Source: Robinsoniella peoriensis
GTDB lineage: Bacteria; Bacillota; Clostridia; Lachnospirales; Lachnospiraceae
Length of the DNA stretch: 64,000 nucleotides
Direction of reading: 5' to 3'
NCBI RefSeq assembly: GCF_000797495.1
Contig: NZ_JTGN01000013.1
Location: 141,636-205,635, forward strand
Shown: positions 8,621 to 16,710 of the stretch, piece after piece
How the letters are laid out: each line of letters opens with the position of its first letter
Numbering within the stretch: the first letter of the stretch is position 1
Position numbers and translations under genes: made by a program
Notes under the pieces: model-generated
Databases searched by the model: none
What the model saw: the letters and a program-made list of their open reading frames with translations, nothing else
Told to the model about the DNA's origin: nothing

Positions 8621-9316
8621 ATGGGGAGTAAGATATTAATCGTCGATGACGAAAGGGAGATTGCAGATGTAGTGGAGCTATATCTGAAAAATGAAAATTA
8701 TGATGTTGTAAAATGTTATAATGGGACTGATGCGCTGGAATGTATTAAAAATGAAAAGCTGGATATGGCACTTTTAGATGTCATGCTTCCGGATATAGAT
8801 GGATTTACAATTTTGCAGAGAATAAGGGAAGAGCATACGTTTCCGGTTATCATGCTGACAGCCAAGACGGAATATATGGATAAAATCAACGGGCTTACGT
8901 TAGGTGCAGATGATTATATTGCAAAGCCGTTTAATCCGCTGGAGTTAATTGCAAGAGTAAAAGCGCAGCTTCGCCGGTTTACCAAGTATAATGAGGGAAG
9001 CAAGTCCCAGGAAGACATTATTGATTTTGCTGGATTAGTGCTTAACAGAAGCACCCATGAATGTACTTATAATGAACGGGAGCTGACACTCACGCCGATC
9101 GAATTTGATATTCTTTGGATTTTATGCGAAAACAGAGGACAGGTAATTAGTTCGGAACAGCTTTTTGAGCAGGTCTGGAAAGAAAAGTATTACAAGAACA
9201 GTAACAATACCGTAATGGTTCATATTCGTCATTTGCGTGAGAAAATGAGCGGACCTACCGGCAAGACGGAATTTATAAAAACCGTTTGGGGAGTTGGTTA
9301 TAAAGTTGAAAAATAA
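8621..9316 (+). CDS. VanR-like OmpR-family response regulator
   Basis: A 231-residue response regulator with a receiver domain (1-120; acidic pocket near D10, phospho-acceptor D53 in LLDVMLPDIDG, lysine in AKPF) and a winged-helix OmpR domain (about 130-230). Segments such as the AQLRRF linker, SNNTVMVHIRHLREKM and the ending KTVWGVGYKVEK closely resemble VanR of vancomycin-resistance clusters as I remember it. It overlaps the kinase gene by 23 bp, the same arrangement as vanR-vanS. No vanH, vanA/B/G ligase or vanX gene is present, and the next gene is a class B sortase. It therefore most likely regulates envelope genes, not a resistance cassette. Confidence 0.92.
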   Translation: MGSKILIVDDEREIADVVELYLKNENYDVVKCYNGTDALECIKNEKLDMALLDVMLPDIDGFTILQRIREEHTFPVIMLTAKTEYMDKINGLTLGADDYIAKPFNPLELIARVKAQLRRFTKYNEGSKSQEDIIDFAGLVLNRSTHECTYNERELTLTPIEFDILWILCENRGQVISSEQLFEQVWKEKYYKNSNNTVMVHIRHLREKMSGPTGKTEFIKTVWGVGYKVEK

Positions 9317-10484
9317 TTATGGCAAACTAAAGAGAACAATATTGCTGAGGGCAGTCCTGGTTGCTGCCCTGGCTTTAGTGGTTGGAATTGTGATTGTGAA
9401 ATTCCTGATAGACGGGGTATTTCAAAGCAGCTTTGCCAGCCTGTTTATCAGCTTCATGATGAAATTCAATATGGATTATGATACAGCCAATGAAATGTAT
9501 GGGAAAATCTTTATGGATAATAAAGAAATTTTTCTGACTACGGGCTTTATCATTTTATTTCTTGTGTTCTTCTATATGGCGGTTTCTAAACTTACCGGTT
9601 ATATGGATGATATCGGCAGGGAAATCGATATGATTCTGACTGATGAAGATGCGCCGATTAATCTGGTTCCGGAACTGGGCCCGATTTCGGAGAAACTTAA
9701 CACTTTGAAAATGACTTTGAAAAAAAGAGAGTATGCGGCAATTGAAAGTGAACAGCGTAAGAACGACCTTGTGGTATATCTTGCCCATGATCTGAAAACG
9801 CCGCTGACCTCCATTATTGCATATTTAACAATGCTGGATGAACAGCCGAACATGCCGGAAGAGGAGCGTTTAAAATATACGCATATCACACTTGAAAAGG
9901 CTACAAGGCTGGGTGAATTAATCAGCGAGTTTTTTGAAATTACACGCTTTAACCTGCAGGACATAGTCCTGGAGAAGGAAAAATTGAATTTGTCTATGAT
10001 GTTAGAGCAGCTTGCAGATGAAAGTTATGGCGTATTAGCGGATAAGGATTTAACTTGTTCTATCAGGACGGATGAAGAGCTGGTAGTGGACGGGGATCCG
10101 GACAAACTGGCAAGAGTATTTGATAATCTTTTAAGAAATGCTATCGCATATAGTTATCCCCGTACGGATATTAATATAGAAGCATTTCTCCAGAATGAAA
10201 ACATTATCATTAACTTTCGGAATCAGGGTCCCCAGATTCCGCCTCAGAAGTTAAAGTCCATCTTTGAAAAATTTTACCGGGTAGACAATGCACGTTCCAG
10301 CCAGACAGGCGGAGCGGGGCTTGGGCTGTCCATTGCAAAGGAAATTGTAGAATTGCATGGCGGCACCATAGAGGCATTCAGTGATGCGCATTATACAACG
10401 TTTATTGTGCATCTGCCGGTTTACCGTGATCGAATGGCAAAGAGACGCCGTGTGCGCGGGAAGGCAGGAACAAAAAATATATGA
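9294..10484 (+). CDS. VanS-like sensor histidine kinase
   Basis: A 396-residue kinase that starts at a TTG inside the regulator gene. The start is chosen because MVIKLKN matches the beginning of VanS and a GGGGAG ribosome site lies nearby. Two transmembrane segments (about 15-38 and 80-100) flank a short extracellular loop of about 40 residues. The phospho-acceptor is His165 in YLAHDLKTPLTSI, and the ATPase domain has N, G1 and G2 boxes (FDNLLRNAIAYSYP; GGAGLGLSIAKEI). The small external loop suggests it senses a membrane-proximal signal such as lipid II or envelope stress. It works with the adjacent regulator and is followed by sortase with a 4-base ATGA overlap. Confidence 0.92.
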   Translation: MVIKLKNNYGKLKRTILLRAVLVAALALVVGIVIVKFLIDGVFQSSFASLFISFMMKFNMDYDTANEMYGKIFMDNKEIFLTTGFIILFLVFFYMAVSKLTGYMDDIGREIDMILTDEDAPINLVPELGPISEKLNTLKMTLKKREYAAIESEQRKNDLVVYLAHDLKTPLTSIIAYLTMLDEQPNMPEEERLKYTHITLEKATRLGELISEFFEITRFNLQDIVLEKEKLNLSMMLEQLADESYGVLADKDLTCSIRTDEELVVDGDPDKLARVFDNLLRNAIAYSYPRTDINIEAFLQNENIIINFRNQGPQIPPQKLKSIFEKFYRVDNARSSQTGGAGLGLSIAKEIVELHGGTIEAFSDAHYTTFIVHLPVYRDRMAKRRRVRGKAGTKNI

Positions 10485-11317
10485 CAGAAAACAGAGATAG
10501 AAGACCGAAAAAGAGAAAACGGACAGCGGGAGATGTGTTCCGTATTATTGCACTGCTGATCGCAATTGGAGTATTTGTATATTCCGGCTTTCGTCTTTTG
10601 ACAATATACCTTGAGTATAAAGCAGGAACTGATGAGTATTCTTCCCTGGAAGGGTTTGCCAATATATCCGGTAGTACTGGCAGTGAGTCTGAAGGATCAG
10701 ATGTCAGGGTTGAAACCAATGAGCAGGGTGAAACAGAACGTTATATGGAAAGTCCCGTTGATTTCGCCGGTCTAAAAGCGATTAATAAAGATGTAATCGG
10801 CTGGTTAAATGTAGAAGCACTTGATATCAGCTATCCAATGGTACGTGGAACAGATAATGACTACTATCTGCACCGGACATTTAAGAAGGAAGATAATTTT
10901 GCCGGCTCTATTTTCATGGATTATCTGAATAATCCAAACCTTAAGGATCAAAATACGATTATCTATGGGCACAATATGAAAAATGGATCCATGTTTGGAA
11001 CGCTGAAGCAGTTTCGTGAAGAAGAAGTGTTTGAAAAAAGCCATTATTTCTGGATTTATACGCCAAAGATGAATTATAAATATGAGATCTTTTCCTGCCA
11101 TGAAGTAGGAGCAGTGAGCAATACCTATCAGATATCTTTTGCTAAAGATAAAGATTTCCAGGATTATCTGGATGAAGCTGTGGAGCATTCCGTAGTGAAA
11201 AGCACAGCAAAGGTTACAGCAAAAGACCATATAGTAACTCTTTCAACCTGTACCGGAAATGAAGCAACCAGGTTTGTGGTGCAAGGGGTACTTGTGGATT
11301 CTATTAAAGTGAAATAA
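10481..11317 (+). CDS. Class B sortase
   Basis: A 278-residue cysteine transpeptidase. The N-terminal positive patch (RRPKKRKRT) and one transmembrane helix (about 20-43) anchor it in the membrane. The catalytic domain contains the histidine of TIIYGHNMKNGSMFG and the cysteine of VTLSTCTGNEATRFVVQG, which is the class B TLSTC signature, with a downstream arginine. Class B enzymes attach NPxTN-type proteins or pili to peptidoglycan. No substrate with such a tail is seen in the window, and the giant secreted proteins here end without LPxTG-like signals. The ATGA overlap with the kinase gene implies coupled expression in one envelope operon. Confidence 0.92.
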   Translation: MTENRDRRPKKRKRTAGDVFRIIALLIAIGVFVYSGFRLLTIYLEYKAGTDEYSSLEGFANISGSTGSESEGSDVRVETNEQGETERYMESPVDFAGLKAINKDVIGWLNVEALDISYPMVRGTDNDYYLHRTFKKEDNFAGSIFMDYLNNPNLKDQNTIIYGHNMKNGSMFGTLKQFREEEVFEKSHYFWIYTPKMNYKYEIFSCHEVGAVSNTYQISFAKDKDFQDYLDEAVEHSVVKSTAKVTAKDHIVTLSTCTGNEATRFVVQGVLVDSIKVK

Positions 11318-11380
11318 TTTTAACAATCAAAGTTATCGTTATTCAAAGATATGGAAACAATAAGTGAAGGAGGAATGGAA

Positions 11381-12094
11381 ATGGATAAAACAGAGCAATT
11401 AAAACAAATGATTGCAGAAAGCCGGAATGTTGTGTTTTTCGGAGGAGCGGGAGTCTCTACAGAAAGTGGGATTCCGGATTTTAGAAGTGTAGACGGCCTG
11501 TATAATCAGCAATATGACTATCCGCCGGAAACGATATTAAGCCATACCTTCTTTATGAGGGATCCAAAAGAGTTCTATCGTTTTTACCAGAATAAGATGC
11601 TTTGTCTGGATGCGAAGCCTAACACTGCCCACCGGAAACTGGCACAGTGGGAAGAAGAAGGAAAGCTAAAGGCAGTCATAACCCAGAACATTGATGGTCT
11701 GCATCAGAAAGCCGGAAGCAAAGAAGTTCTGGAGCTGCATGGCAGTGTCCATAGGAATTACTGTATGAAATGCAAAAAACCTTATGATGCCGGGTATATG
11801 CTGGAATTTAAAGGGATACCATCCTGTGAATGCGGCGGTATTATAAAACCGGATGTGGTGTTGTACGAAGAGGGACTGGATGAGCAGATAATGTCCAGGG
11901 CAATATCCTATATTGCCAAGGCGGATGTGCTCATTGTAGGCGGTACGTCTCTGGCAGTGTATCCCGCAGCAGGTCTGATTGATTATTACAGAGGGAATAA
12001 ACTGGTTTTAGTGAATAAAACAACAACTCCAATGGATCATAATGCGGACTTACTTGTGCAGGGAAGCATCGGGGAAATATTTGCAGCGATATAA
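11381..12094 (+). CDS. Sir2-family NAD-dependent protein deacylase
   Basis: A 237-residue sirtuin from the ATG at 11381, which lies 7 bases after AGGAGGA; an ATG at 11375 is too close to that site, and 11351 lacks one. It has GGAGVSTESGIPDFR for NAD binding, TQNIDGLHQKAGS and the catalytic histidine in ELHGSVHRNYC. A zinc knuckle is formed by CMKC and CECGG. The enzyme removes acyl groups from lysines using NAD, giving nicotinamide and O-acyl-ADP-ribose. The length is normal for bacterial CobB/SrtN types. It lies between the sortase gene and a DUF951 gene on the same strand. Confidence 0.95.
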   Translation: MDKTEQLKQMIAESRNVVFFGGAGVSTESGIPDFRSVDGLYNQQYDYPPETILSHTFFMRDPKEFYRFYQNKMLCLDAKPNTAHRKLAQWEEEGKLKAVITQNIDGLHQKAGSKEVLELHGSVHRNYCMKCKKPYDAGYMLEFKGIPSCECGGIIKPDVVLYEEGLDEQIMSRAISYIAKADVLIVGGTSLAVYPAAGLIDYYRGNKLVLVNKTTTPMDHNADLLVQGSIGEIFAAI

Positions 12095-12106
12095 GGAGGC
12101 AAAAAT

Positions 12107-12289
12107 ATGGTTTATGAAGTTGGCGATATCGTAAAATTAAAAAAGCAGCATCCATGTGGCAGCAATGATTGGGAAATCCTTAGGGTAGGCGCTGATTTTC
12201 GCCTGAAATGCATGGGGTGCGGACATCAGATCATGATTGCCAGGAAGCTGGTTGAGAAGAATACTAAGGGACTTCAGAAGAAAATGTAA
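12107..12289 (+). CDS. DUF951 family small protein
   Basis: A 60-residue protein with the family layout: VGDIVKLKKQHPCGSNDWEILRVGAD in outline, then CMGCGHQIMIAR and a basic tail. The three cysteines and CxxC pair suggest zinc binding, and the fold is likely a small beta barrel. The function is unknown. Members are widespread in Firmicutes, often next to housekeeping translation genes. It begins 12 bp after the sirtuin stop, with AAGGAGG upstream, so it is probably in the same transcript. Confidence 0.9.
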   Translation: MVYEVGDIVKLKKQHPCGSNDWEILRVGADFRLKCMGCGHQIMIARKLVEKNTKGLQKKM

Positions 12290-12329
12290 AGTTGAAAATG
12301 AAATACAAAGTTATCTGATATTCAAAATC

Positions 12330-12392
12330 AAAAAAACAGGAATGAGCCAAATTTATTCAGTGAGTTCGCTGAATAAATTTGACACATTCCTA
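12330..12392 (-). terminator. Terminator for the OYE reductase gene
   Basis: A long stem runs from AGGAATG (12338) to CATTCCT (ending 12391), including CAAATTTATTCAG paired with CTGAATAAATTTG. On the minus strand it is followed by GTTTTTTTG, so it ends the minus-strand transcript. The plus side has no T run but may still slow polymerase from the DUF951 gene. Confidence 0.8.
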
Positions 12393-12443
12393 CCATAAGC
12401 TGGAACGCATATCTTAATATAGAAATCCTCAGAAAAACACATC

Positions 12444-13541
12444 TTAAAAACTTCCTTTATGAAACACAGTACAATAGTTTCCTTCCCTGGTCCTGCATTT
12501 CGAACAGTGCAGACATCTGGCAGGAGTCATATCTCCGTCTTTCCAACGTTTTATCAGGTTAGGCTCGGTAAGCAGTGCCCGGCAAAAACCAAAACCGGCA
12601 ATACGGCTGTTCTGGAGCCAGTCCAATGTTTTGTCAAAATGAGAAACACCTCCCGTTACCAATACGGGAATGTTAACTTCTTCTGCAATTACTTTAGCGT
12701 ATTCTATAAAATATCCGCCTCTTGTCAGAGGATAGCCGTCGAAGATCTGACCGGACATACTGTTCGCTTTCCCATGTATATTTCCGGATACTTCAATGGC
12801 ATCAAATCCCATGTCCTCCAGTTCCCTGCAGATTGGAAGAACTTCTTTAAATGTCAGTCCGCCTTCAAAGAAATCAGAGCAGGTAATTTTAATTAAGATC
12901 GGAAAATCTTCTCCGGCTGCCTGACGGATTCCAGTATATATTTCACGTATAATACGTATTCGGTTTGTAATACTGCCGCCATATTCATCCGATCGGTTAT
13001 TGTAATAAGGGCTTAAGAATTGATTTAACAGGTAAGAGTGTCCACCGTGTATCTGGACAGCATCAAAACCGCTTTCCTTAACCCGCAGAGCGGCTTGTAC
13101 ATATGCCTCTGTTACATAGTGAATATCTTCTTTTGTCATTGGAATCCCAACGGTACCGGTGGATTTCTCAGCGATATCGCCTGGAGCAAAAATCCTTCGG
13201 CTGTTTGTCTGATAGGTGGTTTTTGTGCCGCCATATGCCAGCTGCATCATAATTTTGGCACCATACTTATGTACGGATTTCGTTAAAGCCTGATACTCAG
13301 GAATAAAGCTGTCATTGTAAATCCCCATCATTCTTTCATTTGGCTGTTCTTCTTCCAAAATGCGGGCATATCCGGTGCAAATTAACCCAACTTCATTTTT
13401 GGCGAGTTCCGTATATATTTTCTTTTGTTTATTAGTGATGTGTCCTTGGTCGTCAGATAGAGCCTCCCAAGTAGCACTGCGCAGAAAACGGTTCCTGCAC
13501 ACCATAGAATTTATCTTAAGAGGTTCAAATAGCTGTTTCAT
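12444..13541 (-). CDS. NADH:flavin oxidoreductase (Old Yellow Enzyme family)
   Basis: A 365-residue FMN-dependent TIM-barrel reductase. The start at 13541 gives MKQLFEPLKINSMVCRNRF, the usual OYE beginning, with AGGAG upstream. The barrel carries the active-site pair in QIHGGHSYLLNQFLSPYYN near residues 165-183, followed by NRSDEYGGSITNR, which is highly typical. At the C-terminus CLHCSKC (with a further C in EGNYC) resembles iron-sulfur or zinc cysteines. The protein lacks the extra NAD-binding half of 2,4-dienoyl-CoA reductase types. It reduces activated double bonds of enones or related xenobiotics; the substrate is unknown. Confidence 0.92.
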   Translation of the reverse strand: MKQLFEPLKINSMVCRNRFLRSATWEALSDDQGHITNKQKKIYTELAKNEVGLICTGYARILEEEQPNERMMGIYNDSFIPEYQALTKSVHKYGAKIMMQLAYGGTKTTYQTNSRRIFAPGDIAEKSTGTVGIPMTKEDIHYVTEAYVQAALRVKESGFDAVQIHGGHSYLLNQFLSPYYNNRSDEYGGSITNRIRIIREIYTGIRQAAGEDFPILIKITCSDFFEGGLTFKEVLPICRELEDMGFDAIEVSGNIHGKANSMSGQIFDGYPLTRGGYFIEYAKVIAEEVNIPVLVTGGVSHFDKTLDWLQNSRIAGFGFCRALLTEPNLIKRWKDGDMTPARCLHCSKCRTREGNYCTVFHKGSF

Positions 13542-13643
13542 GTTATCAACTCCTATCAACATAAAAATATATTACATTTAAATTGTAGACCCAAAAGGCT
13601 AAAAAAGCAAGAATTCATTCTGAAAAAGTACACGGACCTGTAT

Positions 13644-14354
13644 TCATGAGTGTTGTATCTTTAACTCTGATCGTATCAGGCGGACTATAGTCAGATAAAA
13701 GAAAAATAGTAAAAGTATCACGGCTGCAAAGCAAAGGGTAAATTGTAAAACAAAGATATCCATTTCAGCCAAAATACCTTTTATCAGGCTTATGGGCTGT
13801 AAGATATCCCAGCTGTTAAAGCGGAGAAATCTTCCCAGATAGACACCGAATCCGCTCAGAAGAGAAACGGCTGCTATGCAGATCCAGGATATAAAATGTG
13901 AAGTAAATGATGCCGTCATATTTAAAAACAAACGAAGAGATTCCAATCCAAGAATAACTCCGTAGATACAACCAATCCCTATAGTAAACATTTTAAACCA
14001 AGCAAAAATATCCGTATTATATACGGTTCTACCTTTCTCTGACAGTTCTCCTGCTTTTTCTATCCATACCAGGCTGTCATTAGAAATATGGATAAAATCG
14101 GTAATGATATAGATAGAATTTGGGAAAAATAACAGCCAGGATAAAGAGAAAAGAGCAGCCCATAACTTCATTTTCCTGTTATAAAAATATATAGAAATTC
14201 CAATAAAAAACAGCGGCAAGGCAGCCAGTAAAACATTCCAGCCCAGCATTAAATATAGTGTATGTGGGAATTTCAGGTACATCAATAAGCAGATGCACCA
14301 GTACAGGATCACAGGATAGATGATAATATGATAGTTTTTTAAAGTTTTTAGCAT
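13644..14354 (-). CDS. DUF1361 family multi-pass membrane protein
   Basis: A 236-residue hydrophobic protein with about six to seven transmembrane helices. The segment SLSWLLFFPNSIYIITDFIH (about residues 72-91) holds the conserved FPN-Y-TDxxH pattern of DUF1361. The function is unknown. The start at 14354 has AAAGGAG upstream on the minus strand. The next gene on this strand is the OYE reductase, about 100 bp away, but no functional link is evident. Upstream of it lies the inverted structured element. Confidence 0.85.
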   Translation of the reverse strand: MLKTLKNYHIIIYPVILYWCICLLMYLKFPHTLYLMLGWNVLLAALPLFFIGISIYFYNRKMKLWAALFSLSWLLFFPNSIYIITDFIHISNDSLVWIEKAGELSEKGRTVYNTDIFAWFKMFTIGIGCIYGVILGLESLRLFLNMTASFTSHFISWICIAAVSLLSGFGVYLGRFLRFNSWDILQPISLIKGILAEMDIFVLQFTLCFAAVILLLFFFYLTIVRLIRSELKIQHS

Positions 14355-14377
14355 GATCCGTTTCTCCTTTCAGACAA

Positions 14378-14800
14378 GCTCTAGTACTACAGCGAACAAT
14401 TTCATCTTATATTTGGGTTTAGCTGAGTAATGACGCTTTGTAGATGTAGGTAGTGTACGGAAAGATGGGCATGGGAAACTGGCATGGGCTCCGTCAGCTG
14501 GCCGCAGAACTGGTATTTTCTAACCTTTCCGAAGCGCTTTTTGGCGGCACGCGGGCATTCGCTCCGAAATCCTGATGCATTTCGCAGCTCACTGCCCGCT
14601 TAGTATCCGATGGGAGCCAGTCGAATACTATCCGCCAAAAAACACTTCGAAAAGGTAAGTAAATACTCAGCTCTGCTCTACGCTTCCTCCGCCCATACCA
14701 GTTTCCCACACCCATCTTTCCGAGATCCAGGTTGTCGCCACAAAGCTGGTTTTCTCAGCCGAGTGGAGACCCTTGGGCTGTGGCGGGCTGTTCTTTATTG
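14378..14800 (+). ncRNA. Candidate structured RNA or folded DNA element, left copy
   Basis: The nested stems, from outside in, are: GCTGAG and CTTTGT of the 5' flank with ACAAAG and CTCAGC of the 3' flank; a 30-bp stem 14460-14489 with 14691-14720 (three mismatches); GCAGA..CTG..TATTT with AAATA..CAG..TCTGC; CGAAG (14530-14534) with CTTCG (14645-14649), followed by TTTTTGGCGG with CCGCCAAAAA. These enclose two inner hairpins, GCGGGCA/TGCCCGC and TAGTAT (14601-14606)/ATACTA (14625-14630). Compared with the right copy, paired positions change together, which indicates selection on folding. Whether it acts as RNA or as single-stranded DNA is not known. No promoter was identified. Confidence 0.6.
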
Positions 14801-14904
14801 GATGCTGCGCAGTATGGTTCGGCTGTTTGCGTAAAAGAAGATGAAAGTTTGCTCCTTTTTCTGGTTACAGAATGAAAAACAAATTCCGTTCTCCAGATCA
14901 GTTG

Positions 14905-15336
14905 CTTTCAGCCAATCGCGTCCGGCATGCCACAACCCCGGGGTCCCATCATGCTGAGAAAACCAGCTTTGTATCAACGAATGCTATCTCGGAAAGAGAA
15001 GGGGGCGGACCAGGACATTGGTTTGGAAGGCGTATAGCAGAGCTGAGCATTTACTTACCTTCCCGGAGTGCTTTTTGGCGGATACAATTCGACTGGCTCC
15101 CATCGGATTGTAAGCGGGCAGTGAGCTGCGAAATGCATCAGGATTTCGGAGCGAATGCCCGCGTGCCGCCAAAAAGTGCTCCGGGAAGGTTAGAAAATGC
15201 CAGTTCTGCGGTAAGCCTTCCAAACCAATGTCCTGGTCCGCCCCCTTCTCTTTCTGTACACTACCTATCATATACAAAGCGTCTTCCTCAGCTAAACCCC
15301 AATTTAAGAAACTGTTCGCTGTAGCTCTAGGCTTAT
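14905..15336 (-). ncRNA. Candidate structured RNA or folded DNA element, right copy
   Basis: This is the same fold as the left copy but on the minus strand. Its outer stem is a perfect 40-bp pair (14992-15031 with 15215-15254) whose sequence is unrelated to the left copy's outer stem, yet it sits at the same place. The inner stems also differ by matched changes: CGGAG/CTCCG (15064-15068 with 15179-15183) in place of CGAAG/CTTCG, TACAAT/ATTGTA (15083-15088 with 15107-15112) in place of TAGTAT/ATACTA, and CATTT/AAATG in place of TATTT/AAATA. The loop and junction sequences are nearly identical between copies. Confidence 0.6.
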
Positions 15337-15412
15337 TCTAACACAGGAAAGGTCTAAAAACTATTAAAATAAGTAAGAGCTGCAGATATACGCGAAAATT
15401 GGAAAAAAGTAC

Positions 15413-15441
15413 TTGAAAAATTGCCAGCCTTATGATATGAT
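15413..15441 (+). promoter_or_regulatory. rpsF operon promoter
   Basis: TTGAAA (15413-15418), a 17-base spacer and TATGAT (15436-15441). Transcription would start near 15448, leaving a leader of about 75 bases before rpsF. Confidence 0.75.
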
Positions 15442-15471
15442 TTTAACTTGTGATATATTATTTATTAATTT

Positions 15472-15516
15472 CCTTGCTCCCCACATAGATAGGGGGCCAG
15501 AGACCATAAGGAGGTG
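15472..15516 (+). promoter_or_regulatory. Candidate S6:S18 autoregulatory leader
   Basis: CCTT (15472-15475) can pair with AAGG (15508-15511), and CTCCCC with GGGGG (15492-15496), just before rpsF. The right strand of the outer stem is part of the AAGGAGGTG ribosome site, so the fold would compete with translation. S6:S18 complexes are known to repress their own operon through a hairpin at this position in many bacteria. I judge this by position and pairing; the conserved internal loop was not verified. Confidence 0.45.
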
Positions 15517-15524
15517 CCAAGAGC

Positions 15525-15812
15525 ATGAACAAATATGAATTAGCCGTTGTTGTCAACGCAAAAATCGAAGAAGATGTAAGAGTAGCAACTATCGAAAAGG
15601 TAAAAGAATACATTACCCGTTTTGGTGGAACAATCACAGACGTTGATGAATGGGGTAAGAAAAGATTAGCTTACGAAATTCAGAAAATGAAAGAAGGATT
15701 TTACTACTTCATCCATTTCGAATCTGATTCAACATGCCCAGCGGAAGTTGAAAGACGTGTCCGTATCATGGAAAATGTTATCAGATATTTATGCGTAAGA
15801 CAGGATGCATAG
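15525..15812 (+). CDS. rpsF: 30S ribosomal protein S6
   Basis: A 95-residue protein of normal length with the S6 ferredoxin-like fold: MNKYELAVVVNAKIEED at the start, then ITDVDEWGKKRLAYEIQKMKEGFYYFIHF, the most recognisable region. It binds S18 and sits on the platform of the small subunit. The ATG at 15525 follows AAGGAGGTG by 8 bases. It leads the conserved rpsF-ssb-rpsR operon, with 19 bp to ssb. Confidence 0.98.
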   Translation: MNKYELAVVVNAKIEEDVRVATIEKVKEYITRFGGTITDVDEWGKKRLAYEIQKMKEGFYYFIHFESDSTCPAEVERRVRIMENVIRYLCVRQDA

Positions 15813-15831
15813 ATAGAAAAGAGGAGAAAGT

Positions 15832-16284
15832 ATGAACAAAGTCATTTTAATGGGGCGTTTAACCAGAGATCCTGAGGTTCGTTATTCATCAGGAGAAAAT
15901 TCCATGGCAGTAGCAAGATACACATTAGCAGTAGACCGCAGATTCAAACGTGACGGAGAAGCAACCGCTGACTTTATCGGCTGTGTTGGATTCGGAAGAC
16001 AGGCTGAGTTTGCAGAAAAGTATCTTCGTCAGGGTATGAAGATTGCTGTTACTGGACGTATTCAGACAGGAAGTTATACAAACAAAGACGGACAGAAAGT
16101 CTACACTACGGATATTGTTGTTGAAGATCACGAATTCTGTGAGAGCAAGAACGCATCTATGGCTGGCGGCGAAGGGGGCATGCAGTCAGCTGCACCATCA
16201 TCCAGACCGACACCAAGTGCGGCATCAGGAGACGGATTCATGAACATCCCGGATGGCATTGATGAGGAATTACCATTTAATTAA
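15832..16284 (+). CDS. ssb: Single-stranded DNA-binding protein
   Basis: A 150-residue SSB with an OB-fold in residues 1-105 (MNKVILMGRLTRDPEVRY; aromatic residues in FIGCVGFGRQAEFAEKYL), a flexible glycine/serine/proline linker, and the acidic tip DGIDEELPFN that recruits repair and replication proteins. It acts as a tetramer on exposed single strands. Its position between rpsF and rpsR is the standard Firmicute order. Confidence 0.98.
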   Translation: MNKVILMGRLTRDPEVRYSSGENSMAVARYTLAVDRRFKRDGEATADFIGCVGFGRQAEFAEKYLRQGMKIAVTGRIQTGSYTNKDGQKVYTTDIVVEDHEFCESKNASMAGGEGGMQSAAPSSRPTPSAASGDGFMNIPDGIDEELPFN

Positions 16285-16350
16285 AACTAAAATGAGAAGC
16301 AGATCTCATACATTATATGAATTCGAAATTTGTAAAAGGAGGTAACAAAC

Positions 16351-16617
16351 ATGGCTTATAATAGAAATGATAGAGGCGGCGATTCTCCAATGAAGAGAAG
16401 AGGCGGACGTAGAAGAAAAAAAGTTTGCGTATTCTGTGGTAAAGAGAATACCGAAATCGATTACAAGGATGTTAATAAATTAAAAAGATATGTATCTGAG
16501 AGAGGAAAAATTCTTCCTAGAAGAATCACAGGAAACTGTGCAAAACATCAGAGAGCTCTTACAGTTGCAATTAAGAGATCACGTCATATCGCTTTAATGC
16601 CATACGTAATGGACTAA
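16351..16617 (+). CDS. rpsR: 30S ribosomal protein S18
   Basis: An 88-residue S18 with a basic N-terminus and a zinc-type start CVFCGKENTEIDYKDVN. The core then reads LKRYVSERGKILPRRITG and CAKHQRALTVAIKRSRHIALMPY, the family hallmark. The four positions C, C, C and H (CVFC, CAKH) fit the zinc-binding form. It pairs with S6 in the ribosome and ends the operon, with a strong terminator immediately downstream. Confidence 0.98.
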   Translation: MAYNRNDRGGDSPMKRRGGRRRKKVCVFCGKENTEIDYKDVNKLKRYVSERGKILPRRITGNCAKHQRALTVAIKRSRHIALMPYVMD

Positions 16618-16636
16618 TCATTAAAATTGATAGCTT

Positions 16637-16670
16637 AACCGCCATTGTTTGAAACAATGGCGGTTTTTTT
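16637..16670 (+). terminator. Terminator of the rpsF-ssb-rpsR operon
   Basis: A perfect 14-bp stem, AACCGCCATTGTTT with AAACAATGGCGGTT, a one-base loop core and a run of seven T. Confidence 0.95.
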
Positions 16671-16710
16671 GTCTGTAACAGCCAGATGATCAAGCAAGAA
16701 AACATCATAC

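Larger units (their letters stand above)
14378..15336. repeat. Large inverted repeat of two structured elements, about 0.96 kb
   Basis: This gene-free stretch of over 1.1 kb is a giant interrupted palindrome. The left arm (14378 to about 14800) matches the reverse complement of the right arm (15336 to about 14905), with the symmetry centre near 14855. Conserved blocks in both arms are GGTTTAGCTGAG, GACGCTTTGTA, GGTAGTGTAC, a core of about 100 bases around CTGATGCATTTCGCAG, and AAAGCTGGTTTTCTCAGC. Each arm also folds on itself (see the two arm entries). Open frames here (14494-14715 minus, 14872-15324 plus, 14984-15277 minus) have no plausible product and exist because the repeat is GC-rich and symmetrical. 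No transposase is nearby. Confidence 0.9.

Noticed and set aside
8621..10484. A vancomycin-resistance cluster
   Set aside because: Only the regulator pair resembles van genes; no ligase, dehydrogenase or dipeptidase gene follows, so resistance cannot be claimed.
14494..15324. Open frames of 73, 97 and 150 residues inside the inverted element
   Set aside because: They run on both strands through the same palindromic core, start and stop differently in the two copies, lack ribosome sites, and the copies differ by paired changes that suit folding and not protein coding.
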